Notes: generated by a model from the letters alone, not told the origin. A DNA stretch of 64,000 nt from Candidatus Fraserbacteria bacterium (GCA_029262795.1 JAJCYT010000032.1:1-64000), one strand, 5' to 3'. Positions 33,918 through 43,179 are shown, numbered from the stretch's first letter. Numbers and translations: made by a program.

Positions 33918-34406
33918 ATGAATACATCTCCAACAAAACAAAACGATACGATATGGTGGGCCGTCGGCGGCATTGCCGCTGTGGTGATTGTGGCGGCCGC
34001 GTTGTGGTTTGTGTTTGGCGGCGGGGCATCGTCGAGTTCCAGTCAGGCGGGTGTGCCCTCCGATTTGGATTTTGCGACCACACGCACCACCAACCAAGGC
34101 GTGTTTGAAGTGACCATTGAACCGGCGCTTGACCCATTGTCCATCAACCAGTTGCATCAATGGGAGCTTCAGGTGAAAACCAAAGATGGCCAGCCGGTTG
34201 ATGATGCTGAAATCACCATTGGTGGCGGGATGCCGCAGCACGGTCATGGCTTGCCCACACAGCCACAGGTGACCGAAGCTCTGGGCAATGGCAGCTATCG
34301 CGTTGAGGGCGTTCGTTTCAACATGGCAGGCTGGTGGGAGTTTAATGTCAACATTGCGGCCAATGGCCAAAGTGACGATGTCACCTTTAACTTGAGCTTA
34401 CAGTGA
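33918..34406 (+). CDS. YtkA/FixH-like periplasmic protein with His-rich loop
   Basis: 162 residues. One membrane helix (WWAVGGIAAVVIVAAALWFVF) then a beta-sandwich of the YtkA/FixH type: LHQWELQVKTKDGQPVDDAEI, the loop GGGMPQHGHGLPTQPQV and NMAGWWEFNVNI. Proteins of this kind sit beside copper chaperones, cytochrome oxidases and CopC/D genes. The MPQHGHG loop is a plausible metal site. The ATG at 33918 has AAAGG upstream. It is followed after 5 bases by the di-haem peroxidase gene. Confidence 0.7.
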   Translation: MNTSPTKQNDTIWWAVGGIAAVVIVAAALWFVFGGGASSSSSQAGVPSDLDFATTRTTNQGVFEVTIEPALDPLSINQLHQWELQVKTKDGQPVDDAEITIGGGMPQHGHGLPTQPQVTEALGNGSYRVEGVRFNMAGWWEFNVNIAANGQSDDVTFNLSLQ

Positions 34407-34411
34407 TTTAA

Positions 34412-35647
34412 ATGAAAGCAAAAATTTTCGCAATTGTATTGATTGTCGGCGCGCTTGGTGCCATTGGCGTTTTGAGCTTTGTGATGTTGTCTCAACCTCA
34501 GTGGACGGATGAAGAAATTGACACGCTGAAGTCCCTGTGGATTGGTAGTTTGGGACAACTGCCCCCCGACCCTTCCAACGCCTATGCCGACAATCCGGCA
34601 GCCGCAGAATTGGGGCAGCAGCTCTTTTTCGACACCCGATTTAGTGGCAATGGCCAGGTGTCGTGTGCCACCTGCCATCAGCCTGATTTGGCGTTTACAG
34701 ATGGTCGCGCACAGTCCAAAGGCATTGGTGAAACACGACGGAGTGCGCCGTCATTGGTGGGCCTTTCTTACAGTCCCTGGTACTTTTGGGATGGGCGCAA
34801 AGACAGCCAATGGGCGCAAGCTCTGGGACCCATGGAAGATGCCAACGAACATGGGGGCAATCGCACCCAGTATGCACATCTGATCTCTGAAAACTATCGT
34901 GAAGCTTATGAGGCGGTGTTTGGTGCCTTGCCAGATCTGACCAGTTTTCCAGCATCTGCAGGACCGGTGGCCGATGCTGAAGCCAGCGATGCCTGGCGTG
35001 AGTTGTCCTTTGAAGATCGTGAAACGGTCAGTCGCATTTATGCCAACATGGGCAAAGCCATTGCCGCCTATCAACGACACATCCAACCTGGGGCATCACG
35101 TTTTGATGAATATGTTCAGGCTTTGTTGGAAGGGGATAAAGAAAAAGTCAAAATTGCTTTAAGTACGGATGAGGTAGCGGGGCTTCGTTTATTCATGGGC
35201 AAGGGCAGTTGCACACAATGTCACAATGGCCCCATGCTTGCCAATAACGATTTTCACAGCACGGGCACCCCTTTATCCAATGGTGTTTTTGCTGACCGCG
35301 GGCGAACAGATGGCATGTTGGAAGTGATCGAGGACGAATTTAATTGCTTGAGCAAATACAGCGATGCCGATCCTGAAGCATGTGTCGAGTTACGTTTTCT
35401 GCCACCCAACGGGTCGGAATTTTTAGGTGCCTTTAAAACCCCTACCTTAAGAAATGTGGCTGAAACAGCGCCCTACATGCACGCCGGCCAGATGGCGACG
35501 CTTGAAGAAGTGATGGATCATTACAACGAAGCGCCTGCAGGGCCGCACAGTCATACGGATTTATTCGAATTAAACTTAACTGATCAGGAATTGGCGCAGC
35601 TGGTTGCTTACATGAAGACACTGAGCGGACCTGTTTTTGCGCCATAA
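34412..35647 (+). CDS. Di-haem cytochrome c peroxidase / MauG-family protein
   Basis: 411 residues. An N-terminal hydrophobic segment (~5-27) is a signal or anchor. The two c-type haem motifs are CATCH (85-89) and CTQCH in the second half. Between them lie features common in MauG/CcpA relatives: LGQQLFFDTRFSGNGQVSC, AFTDGRAQSKGIG, YFWDGRKDSQWAQALGPME. The family reduces peroxide or oxidises a partner protein (MauG, MbnH). Here it sits between copper-handling and oxidase-like genes, so the partner may be one of these. The C-terminus (TPTLRNVAETAPYMHAGQM) is typical. Confidence 0.88.
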   Translation: MKAKIFAIVLIVGALGAIGVLSFVMLSQPQWTDEEIDTLKSLWIGSLGQLPPDPSNAYADNPAAAELGQQLFFDTRFSGNGQVSCATCHQPDLAFTDGRAQSKGIGETRRSAPSLVGLSYSPWYFWDGRKDSQWAQALGPMEDANEHGGNRTQYAHLISENYREAYEAVFGALPDLTSFPASAGPVADAEASDAWRELSFEDRETVSRIYANMGKAIAAYQRHIQPGASRFDEYVQALLEGDKEKVKIALSTDEVAGLRLFMGKGSCTQCHNGPMLANNDFHSTGTPLSNGVFADRGRTDGMLEVIEDEFNCLSKYSDADPEACVELRFLPPNGSEFLGAFKTPTLRNVAETAPYMHAGQMATLEEVMDHYNEAPAGPHSHTDLFELNLTDQELAQLVAYMKTLSGPVFAP

Positions 35648-35742
35648 ACGGGATTTTAGGCTGTTTGGTTGTGCCCATTAAGCCATCAGCTTAGAATAAC
35701 ATTGAATTAACAAACCAAGCAGCGATGTTGTGGGAGCCAATT

Positions 35743-37629
35743 GTGTCTATAAAAAAATTACCAGTTTGGATATTGACCGCTTTTGTTTTTATTTTTTTCG
35801 TTGAATTGCCATCTCAAACACAGCCAACAGTCACCGACTTAAGTGATCCCATTATCGAACGGGGGCGCAAGCTCTACATGGCACACTGTGCTTCCTGTCA
35901 TGGCGATGCAGGCGTTGGCGACGGGCCGCTGGCTGATTCAATTGAAACAACCATGCTCAACCTGCAAGCTCACACGATTCACCACGATCAAGCCACCCTA
36001 TTTCAAATGATTGCCCAGGGGTATGGTTCTGAAATGCCAGGTTTTGCCACTGAGCTGGACATGGATCAAATACTTGATCTGATTGAATACAGCTACACGT
36101 TGGATGCCAGCTATCAACTTGCATTCAGCCAAGCACAGGCAGCTTCAGCATCGACGCAACAAGCAAATACCACGACTGAGTCTAGCAATTTAGCTACAAC
36201 AGTCAACGCACAAATTGGTGAAGATGTGGTGTGTCCGTCGCATATTGTGGATGAGGCTGAGTCCAGTGAATTTGTGTTTGATCCCATTGACCTGATGGAC
36301 GCGGTGGGCCTGGGTGCAGACTTAGATGGAGACAACGATCCTGATGAGATTGTCATCTGTCTGCAAATTCTGGAGCTGGCCCAAACGTCTTCGGATGGGT
36401 TGCAGCGCATTGCGCCTGGCATTGATTTGCCAGTGTGGGTGTTTGCACCCGACCTGGGCGGTATGGAGCCCACAGCGCGTTTCCCCAGCCCCACCATTCG
36501 AGTGGAGCAGGGCGATCGTGTGAAAATCATTTTGAAAAACACACACTATTTTCCTCACACATTGCATCTGGATGGGGTGTTAAAACCCAACAACATGGAT
36601 GGGGTGTCTGGCGTGACCCAGCTTGCCGTGCAGCCAGGAGAGTCGTTCAGCTACGAATTTGTGGCCCAGAATCCCGGCACCCACTGGTATCATGGCGGCG
36701 TGCAAAACCCATTGAATACACTGATGGGATTGTATGGCATGTTCATCATCGAAGAGGAAGGGCCTCAAAATTTTGTCACGCCATTGGTGCTGATCTCTGA
36801 GATGCCGGAAGTGTCGGCAGGCAATCAGGAAGCTGGTTATGCGTCTGAATATGTGCTGCTTTATCAGGACATCGACCCTACGTTGCATGAGTTTATCAAT
36901 GATCCAAATCTGTCTCCGGCCCAGCTGGAAAAAATTATTTATCGAGACTACAACATCCTCGAGCGCCAACCCACATACTTTGTGCTCAATGGGCGGGCGT
37001 TTCCATACACCTTAATTGACACACAGGTTGAAGTTCGCCCAGACGAACACGCCCTGCTTCGGGTTCTAAATGCGGGACTGCAACCGTTGAATTTGCACTT
37101 GCATGGCCATTATGCAACCGCGATTGCCATCAATGGTGTGGCGGTGCCGCCGGAACAGCGTCGGCTTCAAGACACGTTTCCCGTTGGTGCAGGGCAGCGC
37201 ATTGATATAGACCTCAACACAAGTGAGGATGGGGTGCATGGTTCAGGGCCCGGGGTTTGGTTGATTCACGATCACACGGCAGAGGCCACCACCACCAATG
37301 GGATTTATCCTGGTGGTAATCTGGCCTACATCGTCTATGAAGAATTTAAGGATGTGTACGGGTTGCCCAAAGTGGCGGGCGATCCTTCAAAATATTTTAA
37401 CCCCAGTTATTACGAAGGAACTGAAGCCTTGTTTGAAGGTGAATCTTATCAGGACAACAGCATTGTTACAGATATCGGTGACTCGTTTGTTGTAAAAATG
37501 TTTGAGGTGCTGCCATTGTGGGCCTGGATCACCATCTCAGCCGTTGTGGGGTTATTGATTGGTATATTGTTGATTCAGTTGGTAATCAACCTGATGCAAA
37601 AGTCAAGTGACACGCGGAGGGAAACATGA
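35743..37629 (+). CDS. Cytochrome c - multicopper-oxidase-like fusion with C-terminal membrane helix
   Basis: 628 residues from the GTG that has GGGAG 6 bases upstream (an ATG at 35725 adds six residues). Order: signal, cytochrome c with CASCH (49-53), linker, cupredoxin domains 1 and 2, and a final membrane helix (WAWITISAVVGLLIGILLIQL). Of the four His pairs in true multicopper oxidases, the third (HLHGH) and fourth (HDH) are kept, and the first two are HTLHLD and WYHGG, each having lost one His. The type-1 Cys is absent: HCH has become HDH. A standard laccase or nitrite-reductase reaction is therefore unlikely. It overlaps the next gene by 4 bases. Confidence 0.8.
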   Translation: MSIKKLPVWILTAFVFIFFVELPSQTQPTVTDLSDPIIERGRKLYMAHCASCHGDAGVGDGPLADSIETTMLNLQAHTIHHDQATLFQMIAQGYGSEMPGFATELDMDQILDLIEYSYTLDASYQLAFSQAQAASASTQQANTTTESSNLATTVNAQIGEDVVCPSHIVDEAESSEFVFDPIDLMDAVGLGADLDGDNDPDEIVICLQILELAQTSSDGLQRIAPGIDLPVWVFAPDLGGMEPTARFPSPTIRVEQGDRVKIILKNTHYFPHTLHLDGVLKPNNMDGVSGVTQLAVQPGESFSYEFVAQNPGTHWYHGGVQNPLNTLMGLYGMFIIEEEGPQNFVTPLVLISEMPEVSAGNQEAGYASEYVLLYQDIDPTLHEFINDPNLSPAQLEKIIYRDYNILERQPTYFVLNGRAFPYTLIDTQVEVRPDEHALLRVLNAGLQPLNLHLHGHYATAIAINGVAVPPEQRRLQDTFPVGAGQRIDIDLNTSEDGVHGSGPGVWLIHDHTAEATTTNGIYPGGNLAYIVYEEFKDVYGLPKVAGDPSKYFNPSYYEGTEALFEGESYQDNSIVTDIGDSFVVKMFEVLPLWAWITISAVVGLLIGILLIQLVINLMQKSSDTRRET

Positions 37630-38189
37630 AACGATTTTTAGGTTTGTTTGCGCTCGCAATGATCGTCGGTATTTTTTTTGCAAGTGGATTGGCCTGGGCA
37701 CATGGTGAAGGGGACGATATCAGCTTGCAGTGCGACAATCCCGTGGGTGAAACGGTCCGAGTGACGATCAATGGCGGTCGGGCGTATGCTGACCCTGGCG
37801 AAGTATTTGGATTTGATGTTGAAGAGCTGAAATTTAACCTGTGTCAGAAAGTGGAAGTCACGTTTGTGAATCATGATGATGTGCGCCATGCGTTGATGGT
37901 TGACAGCATCAGCCCTGCGTTCATTCTTGAATTACCAGGCCAAGGCGAGAAAACGGCCTCTTTTGTCACGCCAAGTGTTGATGAAAGCCTGGTGTTGCAC
38001 AGCCATGTGCCAGGTCAGGATCGAGCTGGCATGAAAGGCCTCATCACAGTTGGGCAGGGAGATAACAGCCTCAGTTCAGGCAATTCTGAACAAAATGCCT
38101 GGACCAATACCACCTGGGTTGCCCTGGCGCTGTTTGGCGGTTTTATATTGGGTGGTGTGGGTGTGTGGACGAAAGAATCTTTGAAGTAA
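37626..38189 (+). CDS. Cupredoxin-fold membrane-anchored protein lacking type-1 ligands
   Basis: 187 residues. Signal peptide ending LAWA, mature start HGEGDD. A cupredoxin sandwich follows (EVTFVNHDDVRHALMV, then LVLHSHVPGQDRAGMKGLITV) and a C-terminal membrane helix (TWVALALFGGFILGGVGVW). In a plastocyanin-type site the last block reads CxxPGHxxxGM. Here the Cys position is Ser and the His is Gln, but extra His residues (HSH) are present. Copper binding of another kind is possible. ATG overlaps the stop of the preceding oxidase-like gene by 4 bases, so the two are co-translated and probably work together. Confidence 0.75.
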   Translation: MKRFLGLFALAMIVGIFFASGLAWAHGEGDDISLQCDNPVGETVRVTINGGRAYADPGEVFGFDVEELKFNLCQKVEVTFVNHDDVRHALMVDSISPAFILELPGQGEKTASFVTPSVDESLVLHSHVPGQDRAGMKGLITVGQGDNSLSSGNSEQNAWTNTTWVALALFGGFILGGVGVWTKESLK

Positions 38190-38193
38190 TGTT

Positions 38194-39258
38194 TTATTCA
38201 CGCCTGCAAATTTGATCTTTGTGCTGGGCGATGTAGGTTTCGATTTGTTGCTTCAGCATTGTATGAGCCTCATCTAAGGTATCTGGCGTTATTAAATAAT
38301 TTTCTAAAGCCATTTGATCAATCATCCATTGATTGATGTGTTTTGAATAGTGTTTGGTGTCTCTATAGTTGTCCAAATCCATCGTGATTTTTCCAGCCGT
38401 TGTGAAATCAAAGATCCGCACATTTGAAAAAATCTGTGTTTGTGAAAGTATCTGTGCTTTGACCTGGTGATGGGCATCTAGCTCGCCACTTATGTCAAAA
38501 CCCAAAAGCCTCAGGATAGAAAAGGGTGGGAAGATGAAGTGGTAATGGACTTCAGGGTATTGTTCGATGAGGCTGAAGATGTTGAAGTTGAATCCATCCA
38601 AGTAAGGTTGTACATCTCGAATGATTGAAGATTTTTTGCAGGAGATGGGCTTCCAGCGCGACCAAATATTTTCTTCATCGTAGACAAACTGATTGTGCCA
38701 GGTGTTAATGGTTTCCAACGTCCAGGGATAATGAATGAGGTTGAGATTCACCAGGATGTTGTGAATGCTGCGTAAAAACACATCGCTGCTAAACAGGTAT
38801 GGATAATCGTTGAGCAGGTTGTGGTCATAAAGATACAGAGGAAAGTTTTCGCTGATATCCAAAGGGGGTTTTTGCAACTGATTGATGTCCAATACCCAGA
38901 TGACGTTGTTCACTTTTTCCGTTTCCAGTGCAAATTTTAGTGTTAAATACTGTTCCCTTAAACTGCCACCTTCCACTGCCAATTTTAAAGTATGATACCC
39001 TAAGGTGTCTTGAATGTGGCTGGGCATAAAATTTTCTGAATAAGAGTTACCAATGATCACGGTATCGAAGTCGTAGTGTTTGGCCAGCCCAGGGTTTTGA
39101 TAACGTTGATTGAAATTGAAGGTGGGGGTGAGCCACGACTTTCGATAAAATTGAAATGGGTCGATGGTCCAGTTAAATAACACAAAAAAGGCAACGCCAA
39201 GGATGATCAAGCCCAGGAGCCATTTTAAATAGCGTGGAAATTTGATATTCTCATTCAT
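38194..39258 (-). CDS. SGNH-like O-acyl-transfer partner (AlgX/AlgJ-like role)
   Basis: 354 residues. One membrane helix (WLLGLIILGVAFFVLFNWTI) then an exported domain. IIGNSYSENF looks like the nucleophile block of an SGNH hydrolase (GNS in place of GDS). The C-terminal YRDTKHYSKHIN fits the Asp-x-x-His pair of this fold. It lies 25 bases downstream of an MBOAT gene. By analogy with AlgI-AlgJ/AlgX or DltB-DltD pairs, it would take acyl groups passed across the membrane and place them on an exported polymer. The acceptor is unknown. Confidence 0.7.
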   Translation of the reverse strand: MNENIKFPRYLKWLLGLIILGVAFFVLFNWTIDPFQFYRKSWLTPTFNFNQRYQNPGLAKHYDFDTVIIGNSYSENFMPSHIQDTLGYHTLKLAVEGGSLREQYLTLKFALETEKVNNVIWVLDINQLQKPPLDISENFPLYLYDHNLLNDYPYLFSSDVFLRSIHNILVNLNLIHYPWTLETINTWHNQFVYDEENIWSRWKPISCKKSSIIRDVQPYLDGFNFNIFSLIEQYPEVHYHFIFPPFSILRLLGFDISGELDAHHQVKAQILSQTQIFSNVRIFDFTTAGKITMDLDNYRDTKHYSKHINQWMIDQMALENYLITPDTLDEAHTMLKQQIETYIAQHKDQICRRE

Positions 39259-39283
39259 TTCGATTCACCGCGTGGGTGCTCTT

Positions 39284-40849
39284 CTAAAATTGGAAATATA
39301 AAAACTCACTTACTTTATTCATCCCGATCAAGGACCAAACCGCCAACACGGCAATGAGCAGTGCCCAGGCCACGGTAGGTTGCCATTGAAACCGTTGCCA
39401 CCAAACCGAAGGCAATTCAAAGCGATACACATCCAATGCCGGTTCATAGCGACGCATCAACTGTTGTGTATTGGGCCAGCTCCAGGCAATTGCCCACAGT
39501 GACAATAACAAAGGGATTCCAGGGCGCAGGTCGCCAACCAGGTCACGATAGATACGGCCTTCAAAAGCAATCCCCAACTGAGTCAATATCGATTCCAATC
39601 CAAACAGACGACCGCGCAGCATCAAAGGCAATGACAACTCATCGAATTGGCCCATGGCACTGACAATGATGAGTGCATCTTCCATGCTGGTGGCCCGAAA
39701 AAACACCCAAGCCACTGCCACCGCTAAAAATGTAACCAACCGCGCCAACCCTCTCGACCATTTGCGTTGATGCTGCTGTGGTCGAAAAAATACTTGCCAG
39801 CCGTGGTTGATGGCCAGGTATACACCGTGCAGGCCGCCCCAGATGACAAACGTCCAGCCTGCCCCGTGCCACAGGCCGCCCAACAGCATGGTCAGCATTA
39901 AATTCAGATAGCGTCGGGGGGCGCCCTTTCGATTGCCACCCAAAGGAATGTAGACGTAGTCACGTAAAAATCTGGACAAGGTCATGTGCCAGCGACGCCA
40001 GAATTCGGCAATGTTGTGTGCTTTGTAAGGTGAGTGAAAGTTCAACGGTAACTTGATGCCAAACAAGCGAGCCAGCCCGATGGCCATGTCCGAATAGCCT
40101 GAAAAATCAAAGTAAATTTGGAACGTGTAAGCCAACGTGCCAAACCAGGCTTCAAAAAATGTGGGCTGTACCCCTGCTTCTACACCATTGAACAGCAAAT
40201 TGGCGTAGATTGAAATGTTGTCGGCCAGCATCACCTTTTTAAACAAACCAATGGCAAAGATGGTCAGCCCGATGGCCAGATTTTGCGGCAGAATTTTGAA
40301 GCGATGTGCCTGCTCAAATTGCGGCATCATTTCCTGATGGTGGACAATGGGACCAGCAATCAGTTGCGGGAAAAAGGTCACAAAAAGACTGTAGTTCAAA
40401 AAACCGTGAGGTTTCGTTTCGGCGCGATAGGCGTCCACCAGATAGGCAATCTGCTGAAACGTAAAAAAGGAAATGGCCAATGGCAGGATGATTTGTTGTA
40501 GATGCAGTTCAGCACCAGTCAATGCGTTGATTGAGTCCGCAAAAAAGTTGGCGTATTTAAAATAACCCAACAATAAAAGATTAAAGGCTATGCCGCCGAT
40601 TAAAATCCACTTTCGCGATATGGTGCCAACAGCCTTTTGTCTCATCCAGTGGCCGGTGCTGTAATTCAATGCAATTGAAGCAACAATCAACGCCAGGTAA
40701 GTGGAGTTCCACCAGCCATAAAAAAACAAAGAAGCTCCCACCAACCACAAAAGCACGATGTGGGGGCGTGCCAGCTTTCCCAACACATAACAACCAAGCA
40801 AAACCACAGGTAAAAATAAAAAAATAAACAGATAAGAATTAAACAGCAT
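39284..40849 (-). CDS. MBOAT-family membrane O-acyltransferase (AlgI-like)
   Basis: 521 residues with about 11 membrane segments. Family motifs: N-terminal MLFNSYLFIFLFLPVV, the central FWRRWHMTLSRFLRDYVYIPLGGNRKG, and the catalytic-His block WHGAGWTFVIWGGLHG. AlgI-type proteins pass acetyl groups from a cytoplasmic donor across the inner membrane for O-acetylation of a polysaccharide or wall polymer. The next gene encodes a likely exported partner. It sits at the distal end of the bamA-to-arginase run, 48 bases after arginase. Confidence 0.93.
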   Translation of the reverse strand: MLFNSYLFIFLFLPVVLLGCYVLGKLARPHIVLLWLVGASLFFYGWWNSTYLALIVASIALNYSTGHWMRQKAVGTISRKWILIGGIAFNLLLLGYFKYANFFADSINALTGAELHLQQIILPLAISFFTFQQIAYLVDAYRAETKPHGFLNYSLFVTFFPQLIAGPIVHHQEMMPQFEQAHRFKILPQNLAIGLTIFAIGLFKKVMLADNISIYANLLFNGVEAGVQPTFFEAWFGTLAYTFQIYFDFSGYSDMAIGLARLFGIKLPLNFHSPYKAHNIAEFWRRWHMTLSRFLRDYVYIPLGGNRKGAPRRYLNLMLTMLLGGLWHGAGWTFVIWGGLHGVYLAINHGWQVFFRPQQHQRKWSRGLARLVTFLAVAVAWVFFRATSMEDALIIVSAMGQFDELSLPLMLRGRLFGLESILTQLGIAFEGRIYRDLVGDLRPGIPLLLSLWAIAWSWPNTQQLMRRYEPALDVYRFELPSVWWQRFQWQPTVAWALLIAVLAVWSLIGMNKVSEFLYFQF

Positions 40850-40897
40850 GATGTCTTAGAAAACGTATCAGCTGATGCTGTTGTTTGATGCTCAAGA

Positions 40898-41803
40898 TTA
40901 AATGATTCTCTTTCCTAGCGCCGAAGCAATTAACTCGACTGCCAGACGGCCTGTGCGGTTTCGTTCGTCCAATATAGGATTGACTTCGACCAATTCCAGC
41001 GATTTGAGCAGATGTGATTCCTCGGCCAGCAGTTCCATTAAAAAATGCGCCTCACGATAACCTAGGCCGCCTTCAACGGGGGTGCCTACGCCTGGGGCAA
41101 TATCGGGGTTGATCACATCCATATCGAAGCTCACATGCAATGCGTCGCAGTGGGGTTTGATGTGGTCTAAAGCGTGTTCCACCACCTTTTGCAGTCCGTC
41201 CCGATCGATGTTGGTCATTGTGAAAATGTGGACACCAGCTTGTCGCAACAGCTGTTTTTCCTCATCGTCAAGATCGCGTGCGCCAATGATGCACACGCGG
41301 TGAGGATCGACAAAGCGTCCTTCAAACAGTTCCAGCAGCCGCGCCGCGCCGCGCCCTGTGCCAAGTGCCAGCGACATGCCGTGGATGTTGCCAGAAGGCG
41401 ATGTTTTATTTGTATTGAAGTCGGCATGCGCATCAATCCAAAGTACGCCAGGATGTTCCCAACAGGCAGTGACAGCGGCCAGGCTACCGATTGAAAGACT
41501 GTGGTCGCCGCCCAATACCAACGGAAAATGGCCTGCTTCAAATGTGTCCTTGACATGGTTGCGCAGTTGCTGGCAAATTTCAAAGATGGGCTCCAAGTGT
41601 CGCAGCTTTGGGTCAGGGCTGGCGGCGGTTTCGTGCAGCGGGGTTTTGAGGTTGCCACAGTCTTCGCAATTCAAATTCAATTTCTTGATGGCTTGGCCCA
41701 ATTGCGCGTAGCGGATGGCACTGGGCCCCATATCCACGCCACGTCGTCCGGCCCCCATGTCCATAGGTACGCCTAAAATACGGATCAATTGTTGTTTAAT
41801 CAT
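40898..41803 (-). CDS. rocF: Arginase
   Basis: 301 residues from the ATG with AGAGGAAG upstream. Hydrolyses L-arginine to ornithine and urea. True-arginase N-terminus: GVPMDMGAGRRGVDMGPSAIRYAQL. The Mn ligands are in GGDHS, DAHADFN (with the NIHGM loop) and SFDMDVINPDIAPG. An agmatinase or formimidoylglutamase would lack the GAGRRGVDMGPSA block. It overlaps the glutamate formimidoyltransferase gene by 8 bases, so both are translated together, which suggests joint use in arginine/histidine nitrogen metabolism. Confidence 0.93.
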   Translation of the reverse strand: MIKQQLIRILGVPMDMGAGRRGVDMGPSAIRYAQLGQAIKKLNLNCEDCGNLKTPLHETAASPDPKLRHLEPIFEICQQLRNHVKDTFEAGHFPLVLGGDHSLSIGSLAAVTACWEHPGVLWIDAHADFNTNKTSPSGNIHGMSLALGTGRGAARLLELFEGRFVDPHRVCIIGARDLDDEEKQLLRQAGVHIFTMTNIDRDGLQKVVEHALDHIKPHCDALHVSFDMDVINPDIAPGVGTPVEGGLGYREAHFLMELLAEESHLLKSLELVEVNPILDERNRTGRLAVELIASALGKRII

Positions 41804-42713
41804 GATCAAAAACTTCCTCTATACGGGTTTCTAGCACTTGTGAGTCAGTCAATGTTGCCAGTTTAAGATAAGATTTTCCCACATCCAAGAGCGCCTGTCG
41901 TGGGGTGAGCCCGACGATTTCACTTTCAGCGATGGTGACGCCTGCATCTGCCGCCAGCTTTTCGATGGATTCAAACACCTGGAACAATGAAGTGCTATGG
42001 TAATTGGTCATGTTCATTGACACTTGAACCAGGCCACGATGTAAGAGCGGAAATCCAAGTGCCTTGACGTGTGGCAGCCCGCCATTGCTGTGGCGAATCT
42101 GTTTGGCGATCTCTTTTGCCAATTCCAAATCATTCGTGTTTAAATTGACGTTAAAGGCGATGAGTGGCTGGCGAGCGCCGACGGCCAGCACACCTGCGGT
42201 GGGGTGTCGTTGAGTTGGACCATAGTCAGGCTGCCATTCAGTCTCTTGAAGTTTTTCAGAAAATTGCTCGAATTGGCCTTGTCGGATGTGGGCCAGATTT
42301 TGACGCTCAGGTTTTGTTGCAGCAGCTTCATAAAGGTAGACAGGAATTTTTAGCGATGCGCCGATGCGTTTGCCCACCTGATTGGCAAGTTGAATACAAT
42401 CCTCCATTGTTGCCCCATCCAGAGGCACAAAGGGCAGCACATCCAAAGCTCCCATGCGTGGATGCACGCCTTGATGTGTGTTGAGATCGATACACTCCAC
42501 GGCAGCTTGGGTCAGTTGAAAGGCTGCTTCGCCCACAGCCTCAGGCGTTCCTGCAAAAGTGATGACGGTTCGGTGATGGTCAAAATCGCTGTCCACATTG
42601 AGAAGCGCCACGCCATCATGTTGTTCAATCACTTGGGCCAATTTTTCAATGTTGGTGCTGTTGCGACCATCGCTGAGGTTGGGCACACATTCGATCAAAG
42701 GATGAGGCGGCAT
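41796..42713 (-). CDS. ftcD: Glutamate formimidoyltransferase
   Basis: 305 residues, matching the stand-alone transferase without the cyclodeaminase domain. Transfers the formimino group from formiminoglutamate (histidine breakdown) to tetrahydrofolate. Motifs: IECVPNLSDGRN, SDFDHHRTVITFAG, THQGVHPRMGALDVLPFVP, VNLNTNDLELAKEIA, QVSMNMTNY. The catalytic His is likely within the HHRT/VHPRMG region. No other hut genes are nearby. It overlaps arginase and starts 14 bases after fabZ. Confidence 0.92.
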   Translation of the reverse strand: MPPHPLIECVPNLSDGRNSTNIEKLAQVIEQHDGVALLNVDSDFDHHRTVITFAGTPEAVGEAAFQLTQAAVECIDLNTHQGVHPRMGALDVLPFVPLDGATMEDCIQLANQVGKRIGASLKIPVYLYEAAATKPERQNLAHIRQGQFEQFSEKLQETEWQPDYGPTQRHPTAGVLAVGARQPLIAFNVNLNTNDLELAKEIAKQIRHSNGGLPHVKALGFPLLHRGLVQVSMNMTNYHSTSLFQVFESIEKLAADAGVTIAESEIVGLTPRQALLDVGKSYLKLATLTDSQVLETRIEEVFDHD

Positions 42714-42727
42714 GAGGTCACCTCACT

Positions 42728-43165
42728 TTAAGCTTGATTGTCGTCGCTGATTAAAGAAATGATTGCTTCGGCCACCAAGGTGCCATTGACCGTGGCCTGG
42801 GCTTTGGCCTTACACAATTTTTGTCGTTGTCGAACCACTTCGGCACTGAGCATGAGCTGATCGCCTGGGACAACGGGCTGGCGAATGCGTGCCTCATCCA
42901 CGCCGACCAGATAACCCAATCCGGTGGGATGCTTTTCCTGATGCATCAGACCCACAGCTTGTGCCATTGCTTCTAATACCAACACCCCTGGCATCACCGG
43001 CTTGCCCGGAAAGTGGCCTTGAAAAAAAGGTTCGTTGAACGAGACGTTTTTGATCGCCTGAATATGGCTGATGGAAATGTCCAGCACACGGTCTATCAGT
43101 AAGAAAGGGTAACGATGTGGAAGCCGTTGCTGAATGGCTTCCACATCGAGTGTTTTTACAGTCAT
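42728..43165 (-). CDS. fabZ: 3-hydroxyacyl-ACP dehydratase
   Basis: 145 residues. Dehydrates 3-hydroxyacyl-ACP in fatty-acid elongation. Hot-dog fold with the catalytic His51 (HFPGKPVMPG) and Glu65 (LVLEAMAQA). It opens with the usual LPHRYPFLLIDRV. In many Gram-negatives fabZ is with lpxD/lpxA beside bamA and skp. Here the bamA-skp-fabZ order is kept, but lpx genes are absent and amino-acid genes follow. Confidence 0.97.
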   Translation of the reverse strand: MTVKTLDVEAIQQRLPHRYPFLLIDRVLDISISHIQAIKNVSFNEPFFQGHFPGKPVMPGVLVLEAMAQAVGLMHQEKHPTGLGYLVGVDEARIRQPVVPGDQLMLSAEVVRQRQKLCKAKAQATVNGTLVAEAIISLISDDNQA

Positions 43166-43179
43166 GAAATGGTGTTGAG

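Noticed and set aside
34412-35647. MbnH of a methanobactin/metallo-mystery pair
   Set aside because: The two haem motifs fit MauG relatives generally, but no MbnP-type four-Cys partner gene is adjacent.
35743-37629. Copper nitrite reductase (NirK) or laccase
   Set aside because: The type-1 Cys and two of the His ligands needed for these activities are replaced (HDH, HLD, HGG).
40898-41803. Formimidoylglutamase (HutG) because it lies beside glutamate formimidoyltransferase
   Set aside because: The N-terminal GAGRRGVDMGPSA block is specific to true arginases.
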